A stretch of 64,000 nt of DNA from Bagarius yarrelli. Lineage: Eukaryota > Chordata > Actinopteri > Siluriformes > Sisoridae. Below, piece by piece: positions 12,213 through 26,700 of this stretch; within the stretch, counting starts at the first letter, position 1, and each line of letters opens with the position of its first letter. The position numbers and the translations under genes were made by a program. The stretch is taken from positions 560,001 to 624,000 of the forward strand of contig VCAZ01000112.1 in NCBI GenBank assembly GCA_005784505.1, given 5' to 3'. Below the pieces are notes generated by a model, which was not told where the DNA came from, ran no database searches, and worked only from the letters and a program-made list of their open reading frames with translations.

Positions 12213-13490
12213 TAAATAACAAATAAGATAAATAAATGGTGCAATAGAACCCCACCACACCTTGGTTAGTAGAGACAGGCCAGACTGGTTTAAACAGGTT
12301 TGTGTTGAAAGAAACAAGCTTCTTGATATGCATTCTTTCTCAAACTTTGAGGTGGAGGGCTACAAGCGGCGCAGACCAGGAAGAACCCTGACAGCTAAGA
12401 ACCGGAAACTCTTGAGTAGATGCTTAGGCTAACCAAAGTAGATAGACAAGGATGTAAATGTCCTATACTACACACCAGGTGTCCTTGGTGCACAAAGTGT
12501 CCTTGGTGCACTTCTACTGTCATGCATGTATGTATGTATGCAGAGGGTGTAGCTAGAATTTATTACTGAGGGGCAATTTTTTTGTTGTGGTGGCAGTTTG
12601 CAATGTTTCATTTGTGTATTTAAATTAGCATATGAACCTGGAACGTTCTGAACCTTGAAAACTAGAAACCTTGCTTGCTAATGACTGCTTGACTTGGCTA
12701 AATTGGCGAACCATACATTTTTTCGATCGTCAATGTTTTTAACTATCCTACCCATTGTAAAAGTGTCTCGCTGACTTGTGTTATCCTCCTGGCCAAATCT
12801 AGATAAATTGGCCAATCGGTTTTGTAGTTTGGGTGGGTGGTCTGTTTGTCAGAGGTAGCCTATTAGAGCTATCTACATTACAAACATTGTACGGCTTGGT
12901 AGGTTACCATATATGTCCTCCAAACCCACATATTAGAGATAAGATTTGAGAGTACGGGGGCAAACAGATGGGTCAAACTCTGACCAAGGAAAACTGTTGC
13001 CCCACCATGCCGCCACATGACTCCTTCCCTGCTTGTATGTATTGTAAGAGATTTTTTTATTACTTATATTTTATAAGATTATATCCACAATCCAACCTGA
13101 GACATCATTTATCACATGAATAGCATTAAACATCTTAGCCAGCAATGGTCTACCAGAGATTCTGCAGGTGAACAACTATACAGTTTTAGTTGCAGCTCAT
13201 CCATCATGTTTAAGATCACTGAAATTTAGGAATTTAAAGAGATAGCTGATGAGTAGTATGGTTATGTTAGCTCTTCAGTTTGTAGGAGTTAGGAGGAGCT
13301 TTATAAATCACAGGATTTAACCTGCTAGTGAGATGAGGTGACTCGATTGTATTATGCAGTATGTATGAATCACGTTTGATGCAGAAGGAATAGAGGACTG
13401 AAATGAAGACCTGTTTGAACTTGAACTGGTTTCTGTTTCTGAGGTCACAAAATGAATGACTGAGTTGGCTTTGAGTATACAGTCTTTGGC
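12213..13490. other. upstream flank of ppp1r13l, nothing firm
   Basis: No ORF with family features. A few short direct repeats (GTGTCCTTGGTGCAC twice near 12480-12514). Promoter or first-exon sequence of ppp1r13l could lie here, but none could be picked out. Confidence 0.4.
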
Positions 13491-13944
13491 AAGGGTGAGG
13501 CTGAGGGAGAGAGACGGAGAAAGAGAGGGAGAGAGAGAATGAGTGAGAACGATACAGGAAAAGGAAAGGCGGTTTTCCACAACGACATTTTACACCCTAC
13601 AGATTTATAGAATGCTGGAGGAAGTCCAGGAACATTGTACCGAATAGCAAGTAGGTTAAACAATTAAGTTTATAATATGCCCCCTGAAGGCTGACTTTTT
13701 TTGTAGGAGTATTTGTTCAGTCTGTATGCTAATATTTAGTTTTCATTAATATGGTGACATACTTGACTAACACTTTCTTTTACATGCCCTTTTGGAACCT
13801 GATATCCTGCCAAAGATGCTTAATAAGATTGAGATCTGGGTTTTGAACCATTTCAGGTTATATTTTATTCTAGGGTTGACCATCTTGTCCTCAACTTTGT
13901 CTGTGTTTTGCTGCCCTTGTTGAATTGCCGAAACCTGATTCTCA

Positions 13945-14130
13945 GCTCCTGCTCAGAAAACGCAATACTTTACCAGGATGCTACCACCATCATGCTTCAA
14001 CAGTTCAGCCTAGAATATATTTGTGTTCTCTCTCTTTTTCTGTTTCTCCCTTTATGTCTCTCTCTCTTGCTCATCCTCCTGCTCAGAAAATGCAGCACTT
14101 TAACAGAATGCTACCACCCTCACGCTCTCT
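13945..14130. repeat. diverged direct duplication separated by CT-rich DNA
   Basis: CTCCTGCTCAGAAAACGCAA...ATGCTACCACCATCATGC (13945-13995) recurs as TCCTGCTCAGAAAATGCAGC...ATGCTACCACCCTCACGC (14077-14126). The GCTACCACCA block resembles Tc1-type transposon DNA. TCTCTCTTTC-type tracts lie between and after. Confidence 0.55.
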
Positions 14131-14425
14131 TTTTGTCTCACTCCCTTTCCCTCTCTCTTTCTCTATAAAATCCTCTCTCCCCAAGATCTGATATGGAAAC
14201 GTAAAAACTGTACTGATGGTGTACTGGGGCTAATGGGTAGTACTGGGTTTTACCAAATGTTTCAACATTTTAAAACTCTAACTTTAATAATATTCCATAT
14301 GGTGACTTTAACATCATGTAAAAAAACACCTACGAAAGACATTTTCTTTCTTATTATGAATAAATTGCTGTATCTTGTCCTTTATTCACCCAGGAAGTGC
14401 ACTGAATTTGTCTGACGTTTTGCAG

Positions 14426-14487
14426 CGACGTCCAGAAAAAGCCTGAAGTCATGTCCTCTAATAACGTCTTTAACAGCGGCATACTCT
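14426..14487 (+). CDS. ppp1r13l: ppp1r13l exon with start codon (CDS from 14451)
   Basis: An acceptor ending TTTTGCAG precedes 14426 and a GTAAGA donor follows 14487. The ATG at 14451 opens MSSNNVFNSGIL and leaves one base. That base joins the next exon in frame to give FQSIREDL, which lines up with the FQS...ADEL-like start of known iASPP proteins. The 25 bases before the ATG would be 5' UTR. The coding part is only 37 nt, so this exon is supported mainly by phase and position. Confidence 0.65.
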
Positions 14488-15792
14488 GTAAGAAACTTTT
14501 TTTTTAATTATTTTTCTGTTTAATTTCAATATTATCTTCTTTTCCATTGAACTATGTTCAGGTAAACACTTTAAACACATGTCCCTGCAAGTGAAATGAA
14601 AGTAGTTGTATACCAAAAAAAAACCTGCAGGGAAAAAGAATTCATTTCATTTCAAAGCTATTTTTTTGCAGAGACTTGTTACATAAAACTGTACAACATT
14701 CATCTCGTTAGGGGGCTGATAATGTTAGTTCTGGTAAATATAAGAGGTTAATAATAAAGGTTACAGTTATAAATCAGTATTAAAATTAAGTCTACCTAAG
14801 TGATTTATTTAAAAATTGGTAATAACTATGGTTAAAGGTATAAGTCAGTGTTAAAATTAAGTCTAACTAATTAGGTTAATATAAGTATAGAGATTATTTA
14901 CATATTAGTTACAGTTATGTTCATGTATAATGTGTTTATTTACATATCCGAATATGTTTATTCACAATTAAAAAAAATTTAATTGTATGATCCATAGTGG
15001 CAGGGGGCCACTTCGTCCAAAGTCAGATACTAAATAGGCATGTACTACTTTGAAGTAAGTACATAAATCCCGACCGTTAAACAAGTAAATTTTTATAGTA
15101 TATTCACGAGTAGTATGAATGAAATTCGCCATTTTGATATTGACCCACGTATCCCACGACGTCACATTAGCGTGAATTTAAAGTTGAATAACGTTTAACA
15201 AGTGGAATTTAACTAAAGCGAACAATGTTTTTTTTTATTCTTTAATGCAATCGTAGGCCATCCGGGAAATTTCATGTAAATTTTCATGTTTAAAAAATGT
15301 TAATCGTAGGAACACCAATATTCAATCGATCATTTTATAGTCAAATATCGTAATTTTGCCCAAACTTTCTCACTGAGATCCAGTTATAATATAATATATA
15401 TTGTTCCTTCACGACTACATCAAATATATTTCAACTTTATAGCATTTAATTTGCCAGTATTCTCATTTTTACTCATCCGCAACACAAAATCATAAAAAAA
15501 GTAATGTGGGCCTTTTAAAAGAAATAAAAACATGCAGCACTGATAATTACATCCATTGCTGGGGTTTTTATTTTCATTATTCTGACTTTTATAGTTTAGA
15601 TATCACTTTGTTGACTATCTGTGTCATTTTTACCTGTAGTCCAGTCCATCAGGGAGGACCTGAATGCGTCTTTGGCGACGGCGGATGAGCTGTCTCGTGA
15701 GTTTAATTCTCTCTTGCAGGATGTCTCCTCTAGCAGCACGGGAAGCTTGACAGAACAGGTAACTAATTACACTTGTTTACAAATTACTGTTG

Positions 15793-15870
<78 letters not shown>

Positions 15871-18800
15871 ATATTAAAATAAATGTTGATTTTGTTTGCT
15901 TTTCCACTTACAAAGAAATAAAAGAACCTATTTTAATGCCATGGTTAAGGGAAAGAGGTGTTTATTGGCAAACTTTAGACGGACCTGTATTTGTGCTTTC
16001 TTGAGCAGAGACCCCTTGCAGGCACTGCAGGATTTCAATCCTTTATGGCATAATATGTTACCAATTGTTCTCTTGATGACTATGGCCCCAGCTGCCTTTA
16101 GTGTTTGACAAGCTCCTCCCATATAGTTCTGGGCTAATTCCTCATTGTTCTCATGATCATTAAAACTTCTTGATGTGAGATCTTGCATGAAGACCCAGAC
16201 CAAGAAAGATTGACAGTTTTTTTTGTGTTTCTTTCATTTGTGAATAATCGCACCTTCTGCGATTGTGACCTTCTCACCAAGATGCTTAACGGTGGTCTTG
16301 TAACCCAGTCCAACCTTGTGTAGGTCTACAATCTTGTCCCTGACATCCTTGGACAGCTTTATGGTTATAATCATGGAATTTGATTGATTGATTGCTTCTG
16401 CGGACAGGCGTCTTTTTATGTGAGTTGAGATTATGAGCACTCCCTTTAAGAGAATGTTTCTAATCTCAGCCTGTTACCTGTATAAAAGACACCTGGAAGC
16501 CAGAATTTTTGTTGATTGACTGGGGATTAAATACCTTTTTTTTTTTTTTTTTTTTTTTTTTTATTTCACTCATTAAAATGCAAATCAAATTAGACTTTTT
16601 TTTGAAGTGTATGTTTCTGGAAGTTCTTATTCTGTCTTTCACTCCTTTCACACTTACCATAAGAATTATAGACTGATCGTTTCTTTGTCGGTGGGCAAAC
16701 CTACAAAATCAACAGTGAATCAAATAAAAAAAATTTTATTCACTATGTATAAATTAGCATATGCAGTGTCTAGCTCAGACATATGTGAAATTTTGTAGAA
16801 AAGGCATGCACTTACATAAGAATGCTCCACCATAGAAACACCATAATTACTGGCTGGTTTCAACTCCTACCAGGACTCTAAATGAGTGTTTAAGTAATGT
16901 CAGATAAACCAGTTTAACTTGTAAGTGAAACACCCATGCGCAGTGCAAGTGTACATAAAGATCCTGATAAATATTACTTTGGTTGTATTGTGTGTTCATT
17001 TTTAACAAAGTGTTAACAAATTAATTGAATAAAGTAAACCAGTTTTAATAAAGACTTGTTTGTAAATACAAATTTGATCATGTAGAACATTTAATCCTAG
17101 ACCTAAACTTTAAATTGACATAAGCGATCTGGTCTACAGCCCAACAGTTTAAATACTTTATGCTTATACAACTTTTTTTGTACTTCATACTTTTTGTAAA
17201 AAAAAAAAAAAAGGTAGTAAAGTTGAATAATGCCGTCATAAACAACTTAAGTAAAAGTACCAAAATTTAATTATACTAACAAAGTAGAAAATCTACCTAA
17301 GTACTGCGATGTATTTGTAAATAGTAACTTTAGTTACTACCTGGTACTGTTAAACTCCTTATAATTTTTCTTATGCTTTTTTATGTTAGATGCTGGAGAA
17401 CACCACCAGCATCACTAGCGTTTCCTCTCCGAGTATCAGCATAGATGCTGGTGCAGGTGTTGTGAATAGAGGCACCATGTCTCTACCCCAACCCACACCA
17501 CCCATCAAAGTGTCGGAGCCCAGTACTCGCTCATCAGACTCTTTCTTCACCAGTGGTCGAGAAAAGGCATCCCCAAACCCGCAGGTCTTTCAGTATACAC
17601 CTACTCAACCTCGAAACACTCGCACCGAGTCTGTCTACTCACACGGAACCATGACCCCTCCAAGTCATTCGCCGCATACCCCACGCCAGGCATCATCGAA
17701 CTCGACCAGGTCACATGAGCGGAGCCCTAGTGGTTCGTTCACCTATGCTGAACTTTCACCTATCTTCAAATACGACCCGTCTGTTCCTAGCATGCTTCAG
17801 GTCCCAGGCAAGCCAGTGGCTTCGCTTGATACATCTAACAGTGGACGTAGATCACCCAGGATGGACAGAGTTCCTTCTCCCGTACCGTTCAGCCAACCGG
17901 TAGCAAGCACATTGCCACGGGGGTTTTCTCCATTTAAATCTACAGGTAGGGGACAGTAAGACAATCAAATGCATAATATGACAATCAAATGTACAGTATG
18001 ACGTGCAGTATTGTAAAATACTGTTATTTTACAAATGTCTTGTAAAATAACAGTAAAATAACAAATGTCTTCCAATGGGTTTATTTTACTTATTTGTTTT
18101 TTTTTAATGTTATAAACTCACAAATTATGTGCCGTTAATGATAACGAAGTCAAGTAATCACTAGAGAGACTATCTGGACTTGCAAAATCGCTAGCCCAAC
18201 GTCTCTGGCCTATTGTGTCTTTCAGTTAGGCCAGCAAAATTTGCTCAAAAGTATAGTTTGGTTATAATGTTGTATTTAATATTCGGGCGTTGGGGACCTT
18301 CTTTTAGTATGTGGTATATTAAAATACGAGGTAATATTTAGCTGCAGTACTGATCTTACAAAATATTTGTCAGTGATGCTCCTGGTCTGTTGAGCAACAT
18401 TTTCTCTAATATTCTTCTGTCATTTCCTTATTCCAGGTTCACATTGCATGATTTTAGCCCTGTTTTTTACTTGATAGCAGGATTTGTGAACTAATTAGTG
18501 CCAGTCTGAATGAATAAAGATAAGATCTGAGGAAATATTTGGCATTCTAAATACCAGGACTCTTTCGACTCTGCGATTCAAAATCCCACAGTGTGAAATA
18601 GGGCTGGGCCGATAATTGATATCATATTGCATTGCGATAAACTTGATAACGATAACAATAATAAGCTCTGGATCTTTTTTACTAGATATGGATTAAAACC
18701 TGTTACCATTTCACCGTCCTTCCAGTGGGACCCGTTTTCATTCCATAAGTGCAATATTATACCTATAAACCCATTGATCCATAAAATTTCATTAGAAATC

Positions 18801-19665
18801 TCATGATTTCTCAGTAAGGTATTCAAACAATCAAATTCATCATATTAATATGTCAATAAACATCCACAACTGTAGCAGAAGCTAATGTCTGTGCTAACAC
18901 AATTAAATGTTTCACAAAATAATGTTTAAAAATGTTTTTGATTAATGTTTTGTTTCTTCAACATAATTCTACATTTGTCTTTTCTTTTCAGACTACAAAA
19001 ATTTATTGTACTGAACCCAGAAACCAGAATTTGAAACCAGAACTTTGAAAACCCTATTTTGCGAGCCCTGAATATGGCAAAATGCCAATTTTTTGATTAT
19101 ACCCATAGTGCAGGTCTGTCCAGGTCAAATGTACAAAGCGAAGCACAAAGCAAACAAGTTTTCTCTCAGAATTTCAGTCCAACGTTCAAAGCGTTTTATT
19201 GCTGATGTTTGCACATGTGTAGAGTGTGTGTAGATTGAGTCATCATGCTCTTCTAAAGCCAGCTTTGTGTGAACGTGTCAAGGTGTGTCAATATTTTTGT
19301 GTCCTCAATCTCAATCTTTAAAATCACTCTCATTGTTAGATGAGGTTCTTTCGAGGCCAAGCATCCCGGCAAAATGGAACGAGACGGACCTGGATGTCTC
19401 GTACGAAAGAAAACCGCACCACTCTTACGATAGTAAGTCTCCAAATAAGAAACATATCTGCCACCTGTCTTCTAAAACGTGTCATTAACCTTGATGAAGA
19501 TAAACTAAGATTAAAATAAGCACTAGGTTTTGAATAGAGTTTCTGAAGTTTGACCTTGATCCATTCCAGAGAACGAGTGGATCAGACAGTCTGTCTCTAA
19601 CAGCAACTGGAGAGAATCCAATCTGGATTCACCCACTATACCTCGAAAGGTATGTGTGCATGGTG

Positions 19666-19696
<31 letters not shown>

Positions 19697-20718
19697 CATT
19701 TATGCGTAGGCCTTTTGTAAATTTCATGTGCCGATGTCTACATATGAGTGTGTGAGTATGTTCGTGCATTGATGCATGTCTGTGGGCAATCTTGGTCCTG
19801 GTGGCCCGGTGTCCCGCAGAGTTTAACTCCAACCCTAATTAAACACACCTGAACCATCTAATCAAAATCTTGCAAGGTATACTTAAAACGTACTCGTAGG
19901 TGTGTTGAGGCAAGTTGGAGCTGTGTCTTTGATCGCTAGTTTCACATGTCCACCAACAGCTCAGCCATTGCAATCGTTTTTTTCCCTTCTGTAAAATTCT
20001 GGCGGTGTCAGACCATTTCAGACACTTACCTGCATTGTGACGTCTACGATGACCGTCAAACAACAAACCGATAGGAGCGCCGAACCTAATGATGTAATTA
20101 TCACGACAACATCAAACCACCTCAGGAAAATGTTGATACAGGTCCACCGATCAGCAAGAACACAAACGTAACCAATCGATGTCATGAGCAAAATTAACGC
20201 CACATTTTTGGCTGCTAGCTACTTTTTCACAAGAGAACGCAAGTAAAACTCCGGATGAGTCTTTATTTGTCCGTTCGTTTTTGATGCGTCTTACCTTGCC
20301 TAGACTCTACAGTTGTAAAGAACCAACAAGTAGTTGTGAACCCAGATGCAGTTTTTTTAGCTGGAAGTAGCAGAGCTGAAGATGTTTTCTTTGGGAGTGA
20401 CGAGGTTGGACATGATTAGGAACGAGTTCATCAGGGGAGCGGCTCATGTTAGATGTTTTGAGGAGAAAGTCAGGGAAGCCAGATTGAGGTGGTTTGGACA
20501 TGTACGAAGGAGGGATAGTGAATATATTGGTAGAAGGATGTTAGAAATAAAAGCTACCAGGCAAAAGGCCAAAAAAAAGATGAAAGAGGATGTATATGTA
20601 TATGGATGCGATAAAAGAGGACATAGTGGGTGTGAGTGAAGAGGATGTAGAGAATAGGGTTAGGTGGAGACGGATGATTCGCTGTGGCCGAAAAGAAGAA
20701 GAAGAGTGTGAACCCAAG

Positions 20719-20774
<56 letters not shown>

Positions 20775-23700
20775 TATATATATATATATATATACAGTAA
20801 ATTGTTTTGTCCTAATAGTGGCGGTACTGACAACTGAAGTTCTACAAAACGTCAAATGCCATCTTTTTTTATTTAGCCAGCATAAAAAAGCCTATAGTGG
20901 ACCTACTGTTGTAATTAAATCCCGAACAGATCTATCAAACAGCTTTGGGAACACAGGCTAGAAACCAGTAGTAACCTGTTTTGTGTGGTGTAACCAGGCG
21001 TAACCAGAAACTAATTTTAGTGGGATGTATAAAGTATCTAAAAATACCCATTTGACCGTTGTCCTTATCTGTAATTTAATTAAACTGTTATGTGTGACTC
21101 ATTACAGGTGGATGTCAGACATGGGTAGGGTGGCGATAACCTAAATTTGTTATTTAATTAGTTACAGTATTTGTATTTGGTACATTTTAGGTACCAGCAT
21201 TCAGTTACTACTTGAAAACATAAACATTTAATTGAGATTAAACAACTGTGATCTTATTTCCCAGGGCCTCCATGCTGCTACCGCTGGGCCCCCAAGCAAG
21301 GCTCTTAACCATCAACTGCTTTTTACTTGTTAAGTAAATTTCCACAGGCTACGTCATCATTTTTCAACCAGAAATTCCCTCTGCAGATAACTAATTGAAA
21401 GTTACACAAATGGCTCACAGAAAAACCCTCACTATATCAACTATTAAGCTGTTAATGTGATTTTTATTTTTTAGGTTTTAGGTGTAGCACTAATAGATAC
21501 CAAAATTATGTGGTGTGGACACCACACCAACACACATATAACTGTCTCCTCCCTAAACTAGTACAATAAACAGGAAAGCACACAACTGTATGGGATGTCT
21601 TTATATGCTGTATCATTCAGATTTTTTGTGGTTAAGATGCTAACCGGAATTGCAGGATTAATTCCCAGCACCACCAAGTTACCACTACTGTTTATATGTA
21701 TTATTATATGCATTTGTATTAATGATATAAATGTACGTCGCTCTGGATAAAAGCGTCTGCTAAATGCTGTAAATGTAAATGTAGAGGCCTAAACACTGTT
21801 CCAACACGACAATGCCCCTATGCACTAAGCCCCTGAGCTCCATGAAGAACTGGATTTTTCTAGAAAGAGCCCTAAATTAACTAAGATTAACTAGAACTTG
21901 GATTGCACCCCAGACCTCCTCAACCAAGATTATCAAATTATTATAACATGATGTCCTAATACTTTTGTCCACATGTATAAATTACACATGGTTAGTATTG
22001 TGGGATAATTTGTTCATGTTGCTGTAGTTTGCCAGCATAGTTGCAGGGATCCACTGGGATACACCATAAGTTGTCAGATATGAAGCCTAGGAAGACCAAT
22101 TAAATGCACAATTTTAAATGATTATTAATTGTTTTGTTTATCCTTAGTTTATGTAAAAATTATATAAGTTTTAGTTTAATTTAAATATCAATGATCAGGA
22201 TCTCTCGTTGAAGCAAGGTTCCATTACATTTTTTAAAGCATTCTGTCTGCAGGAACCTGTGGCCCGTTATCTCCCATCAGCTGATGGTTCCTTACCCAGG
22301 AACGCACGTATCTCTGTCCCTCCAGATCGTGCCTCACCCACCCAGTCCCCTTTTAACCCTCAACCAATCATTTCCCGTGTCTCCATCCCGCCCACGTCAA
22401 CCGGGCTCCGTCCACGTAGGTCCATCCCGCTGTCCGTCATCATGAGGCTCCAGAACCCATACTATGCAGCAGCCACCAGCTATCCGTATGACGCAGAGGG
22501 CGAGCGAGATCTCAGCTTGCCACGCCAGCCTGTGCCTCTGCCCCGAGAATTGCTTTGGCACTTTCAGCCTATCATGCAAGAGCAGAGACCTCCGATCTAT
22601 TATACAGAAGGTACTAAAGAGAGTAGAGTGAAATGGAAGTTGGGTTTTTGTATTATGTGTTTTTTATTAGAAATATAAAGAAAATGTCAGTATCTACCCA
22701 CAAACGGTTAGATGAGGTGGAAAAGTTAGCTGGTAATGAAAATCCGGAGAAAAAAATCAAAAATCTTGGATAAAAAAAAAGACAAAATACTGTAACTTTT
22801 GTAATGCTAAAGATTTGTTGTTAAATATTAAATGTGGAAGTGTAAGCGCAGTGGTTAAGGTGGTTAATTTCCAACACCACACCAAGTTGCCACTGCTGGG
22901 CCCCTGAGCAAGGCCCTTAACCCCCAATTGCTCAGTTGGACGAAAGAGATAAATGTCTACCCATTGTCATAATTGTTAATGTAAAAAGACTTATGGAGAA
23001 GCAAATATGTGCATGACTCAGAATACAGACTTTATTGTGCTAATTTTTGTGTACGTATTTCATTGGCAGCCCCCAAGTTACCCTATGTTGAGCTGATTAA
23101 AATGAATACCCCAAGTAAGCCGTCGATGCCCCCAGAAACCCTGGCGCCCTCAGCTGAGTCAAGCAAAGAGTCCAAAATAGAGGTTAACACTGATGATCCT
23201 GAGATGGAATCATCTCCTCGGCCTTTGAGCCCTACGCGCCTGCAACCTGTGGTGGCTCCAGAGGCTCCTGTGGTACCTGATATGGACGTTCTTCTTCAGA
23301 TTCGAGCTGAGATCCCACGTGCTCTGAAGAAACGTGGCTCCGTGGACACTTTCCAGAGCATGAAGAAGGCGACTATCCTTCAGCCTAACCAGTACAAGCA
23401 GATGATTAAGAAAATGTTCCGCAGAAATCGAACCCAAGCAAAGGGCGAGACCGGGAGTGAGAGCGGCTCTTCAGACGGAGAAGAGAACACCCCATCAATA
23501 CCGGACCCGCCTTTACCTGTCCCAAACATGCCTGTGCCGGCCCAGCAGAGGGTAAGGAAAACTTGTGTTTATGAAGTATTAATATAAAAATCACAAAACT
23601 GATAACTAGTAATAAATAACAATTATAGAAGAGAGTGTGGTGCTAATTGACAGAAGTGTGTGTCTCCGGGTTCTCAGTCAATCCTGCGGAGGAAAAAAGG

Positions 23701-26700
23701 AAGTGGTGTAAAGGGGCAGCGAGCTCGTCTCAGTCCTCTGGTGCTGCTGCTGGATGGTGCTTTGGTTGGGGAGTTGGATACGGTGCAGAGAGCCATGCAG
23801 GAGGTCAGTACAAAAGAATGCCCAGGTCACTGACCACACGCTGACTTACCACACAAATTGCATAAACCCTATCACCTAATGTCACCTATATGTCATGTCT
23901 GTGTAATAAACACACTTTTCTTTGTTAGATGAGTGACCCAAGCCAGCCAAACGATGAGGGCATCACCGCTCTTCATAACGCTATCTGTGGAGGACACTAC
24001 GCTGTAGTAGATTTTCTCGTCCGCATTGGTGCCAATGTCAGCGCCCCAGACAGTCACGGCTGGTTAGTTTCACACCTTCGCTCATTTGAGCGTCTGTGGT
24101 TTATTTGTGTATCTGAGCTTTGTATGTAGAATGAGTGTGCAGCAGTGATTCTTAACAGTGGTGGTAGTGCCCCTCGGGGTGTTGTGCGAATTTCTTAGTT
24201 GTTGAAGATATAAGAATATTTCTTATATTTTTAATTCTAATAATGCAATAACTGGCCGTCATAATGGGGTCTGATTAAACGATGGCCTTTAAGACAGAAA
24301 ACATCAGGATTGTGTGAATGGGATGTTCATGTGGGTTGGGGCATAGGAGGGCAATTAGGGGGTTTGATTTAGGGAGGGGGAGTTTTGATTTTGATTTAGG
24401 GAGGGGGAGTTCGATCCAAAAATGTTGGAAGACCACAAATTTGCACTGTGTATGGTATGTTTTGGTATTTATTTCATTAATACACACTTAAAACAAATAT
24501 ATTCGAATAAATAGATGATGTTCTATTGTGTGTTCTTTGTTTGTTTGTGTGGTAAGGATGTATGTATGGATATATAAATAAATGGATGGATAAATGAATG
24601 TATAGATGGATGGATTAATTGATGCTTGCCTTATATTTAATTTTAAAGGGAAACCCCTGCCCTAGCCACGGCTCTTTGTATTTAACCCTTAATACAGTTT
24701 GGGTTACACCTCAGATGTGTTTCTGAACTGTAGAAGTAATAGCTCAGTGGTAAAGGTGTTGGACTGCTAATCGGAAGATCGTCGGCTAAATTTCCAGTTA
24801 ACTGCTTTAATAGATAAAAAAAAGAAATAAATGTGGATAAGATATCAGAAATGCCTATGTGTGTGTGTAGGACACCCCTGCACTGCGCTGCCTCCTGCAA
24901 CGACCAAACCCTGTGTGAGTTTTTGGTGCGCAACGGAGCAGCTGTCATGGCCGTGACCGAGAGCGACGGAGCCACGGCGGCACAGAAATGTGACCCTTAC
25001 GCCGTGGGTTATGAAGATTGTGAAAGCTTCCTTAGAGGTGAGGGTGACCACATCAGTTACTGAACACATGATCACAAAAAAATATTGTCTATTTGTGTAA
25101 AAACAATGTGGTAATAGTACAGAGATATAAAGATGAATCAGTTTAGCAACATATGCATTTGTTTATGCTCTGTAAAGTGAGTAAAGTCTCCAAAATTGGG
25201 CACAGGGGCATTGTCATGCCGAAACTTGGGTCTCTTAGTTTCAGTGAAGGAGTAATATAACGCTACAACATACATAAACTAGACAACTGTGAGCATAAAA
25301 ATTTTGGAGATGAAACACATTTGAATCTGATGGTAAGGTGTCCACAAACTTTTAATAATGTAGTGTATATCTGTGTGTGTTATGTCAGGCAAGGAGGAAG
25401 CGATGGGTGTTGAGAACAACGGCGTGGTGTACGCTCTGTGGTCTTACCCGGCCCAGACGCACGATGAACTAAGCTTCAAAGAGGGAGACATGGTGACCAT
25501 CCTACAGAAACCTGAGGGACTGGACTGGTGGTGGGCTTCGCTCTGCGGGCGAGAGGGCTTCGTCCCAAATAACTACTTCGGGGTAAGAGAAAATAATGTC
25601 CTATGTCTGTAATATCTTATGTAGTGTTTAAATGTGGATCCTCCAAGTTTATTTATAATTTTTTTAGCTGTTTTGGGGTCATTATGGGATATAACATTAA
25701 TAAATGAATTTGACATTCAGTTAATAATGAGGCTAAACCTGCAAAGATTATAATTTATAAAGCTTTATAAAGATTACATAGTTTAAAATGAATAATTTTA
25801 ACAATGCATTTTTTAGGTAATAATCTGTTATAAATTACAGCAAAGAGCTATATAAATTACTGTATTTTCACTGTATTAATTAATGATATTATTTCCCGTG
25901 TACAGAATATTCAACTTGTAAATTTTCTGTATTTATATGCGCCATGCAGTAAACATTATTATTTATGCTATTTTTTTTTTTTTTTTTACAAATATGGGTC
26001 ATACAGTACGTTAAATATGTAATATTACCACATTTAATGTCTAAACATATAAAGTGTACAATAATTAATACAATTACATAACATTACATATCATATCTGT
26101 TGCATAAAAGAGCTTAGCGAAATAGTTGGGAAAGAAATAAAGTTATTGTTATTATTAATTAGCTAATTACACTATTTAAACATTTATACTTATTTTATAT
26201 TGTGGAATGTCTGTGAGCAGTGATTTCCTCATCAACCCAAATGATAATAATCGCAGCTTCCTGAAAAACCTGAAATTACTCCATTAAAGACTTTTCCCAT
26301 GTTATAAAGTCGATGTTTTAATTTGGCCTGTTATATATGCTATTGACAATGGAGACTCCTTCCATAAATGTTAAAAAAATACTAGTGAATAAGAAGAAAT
26401 ATTCACCTTAACGTCTACCATACTTTCATAATCCGACGAATGGATGCTAGAGGTAGGACTGGGCACGTCGCTAGACCCAGAGTTAAAATTTGATTGGCTG
26501 TTGATTTTATCGCTAATATGTTGTTACAAATCAAATGTGACGTCTTTTAACTAAAGGCTAGCGCCATCTTTTATTGCTGCTCCAGACCTTTATAATGTAG
26601 GATATTCCAGTTCAACCTGAACAAAACTAATCATTGGCAGTTTTGACTACATTAAACTAATAAAAATGATAACGTAAAAATCAATAAAAACCAATTTTTT

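Noticed and set aside
22397..25075. Minus-strand ORFs within 22.4-25.1 kb
   Set aside because: They are antisense shadows of ppp1r13l exons 6-10.
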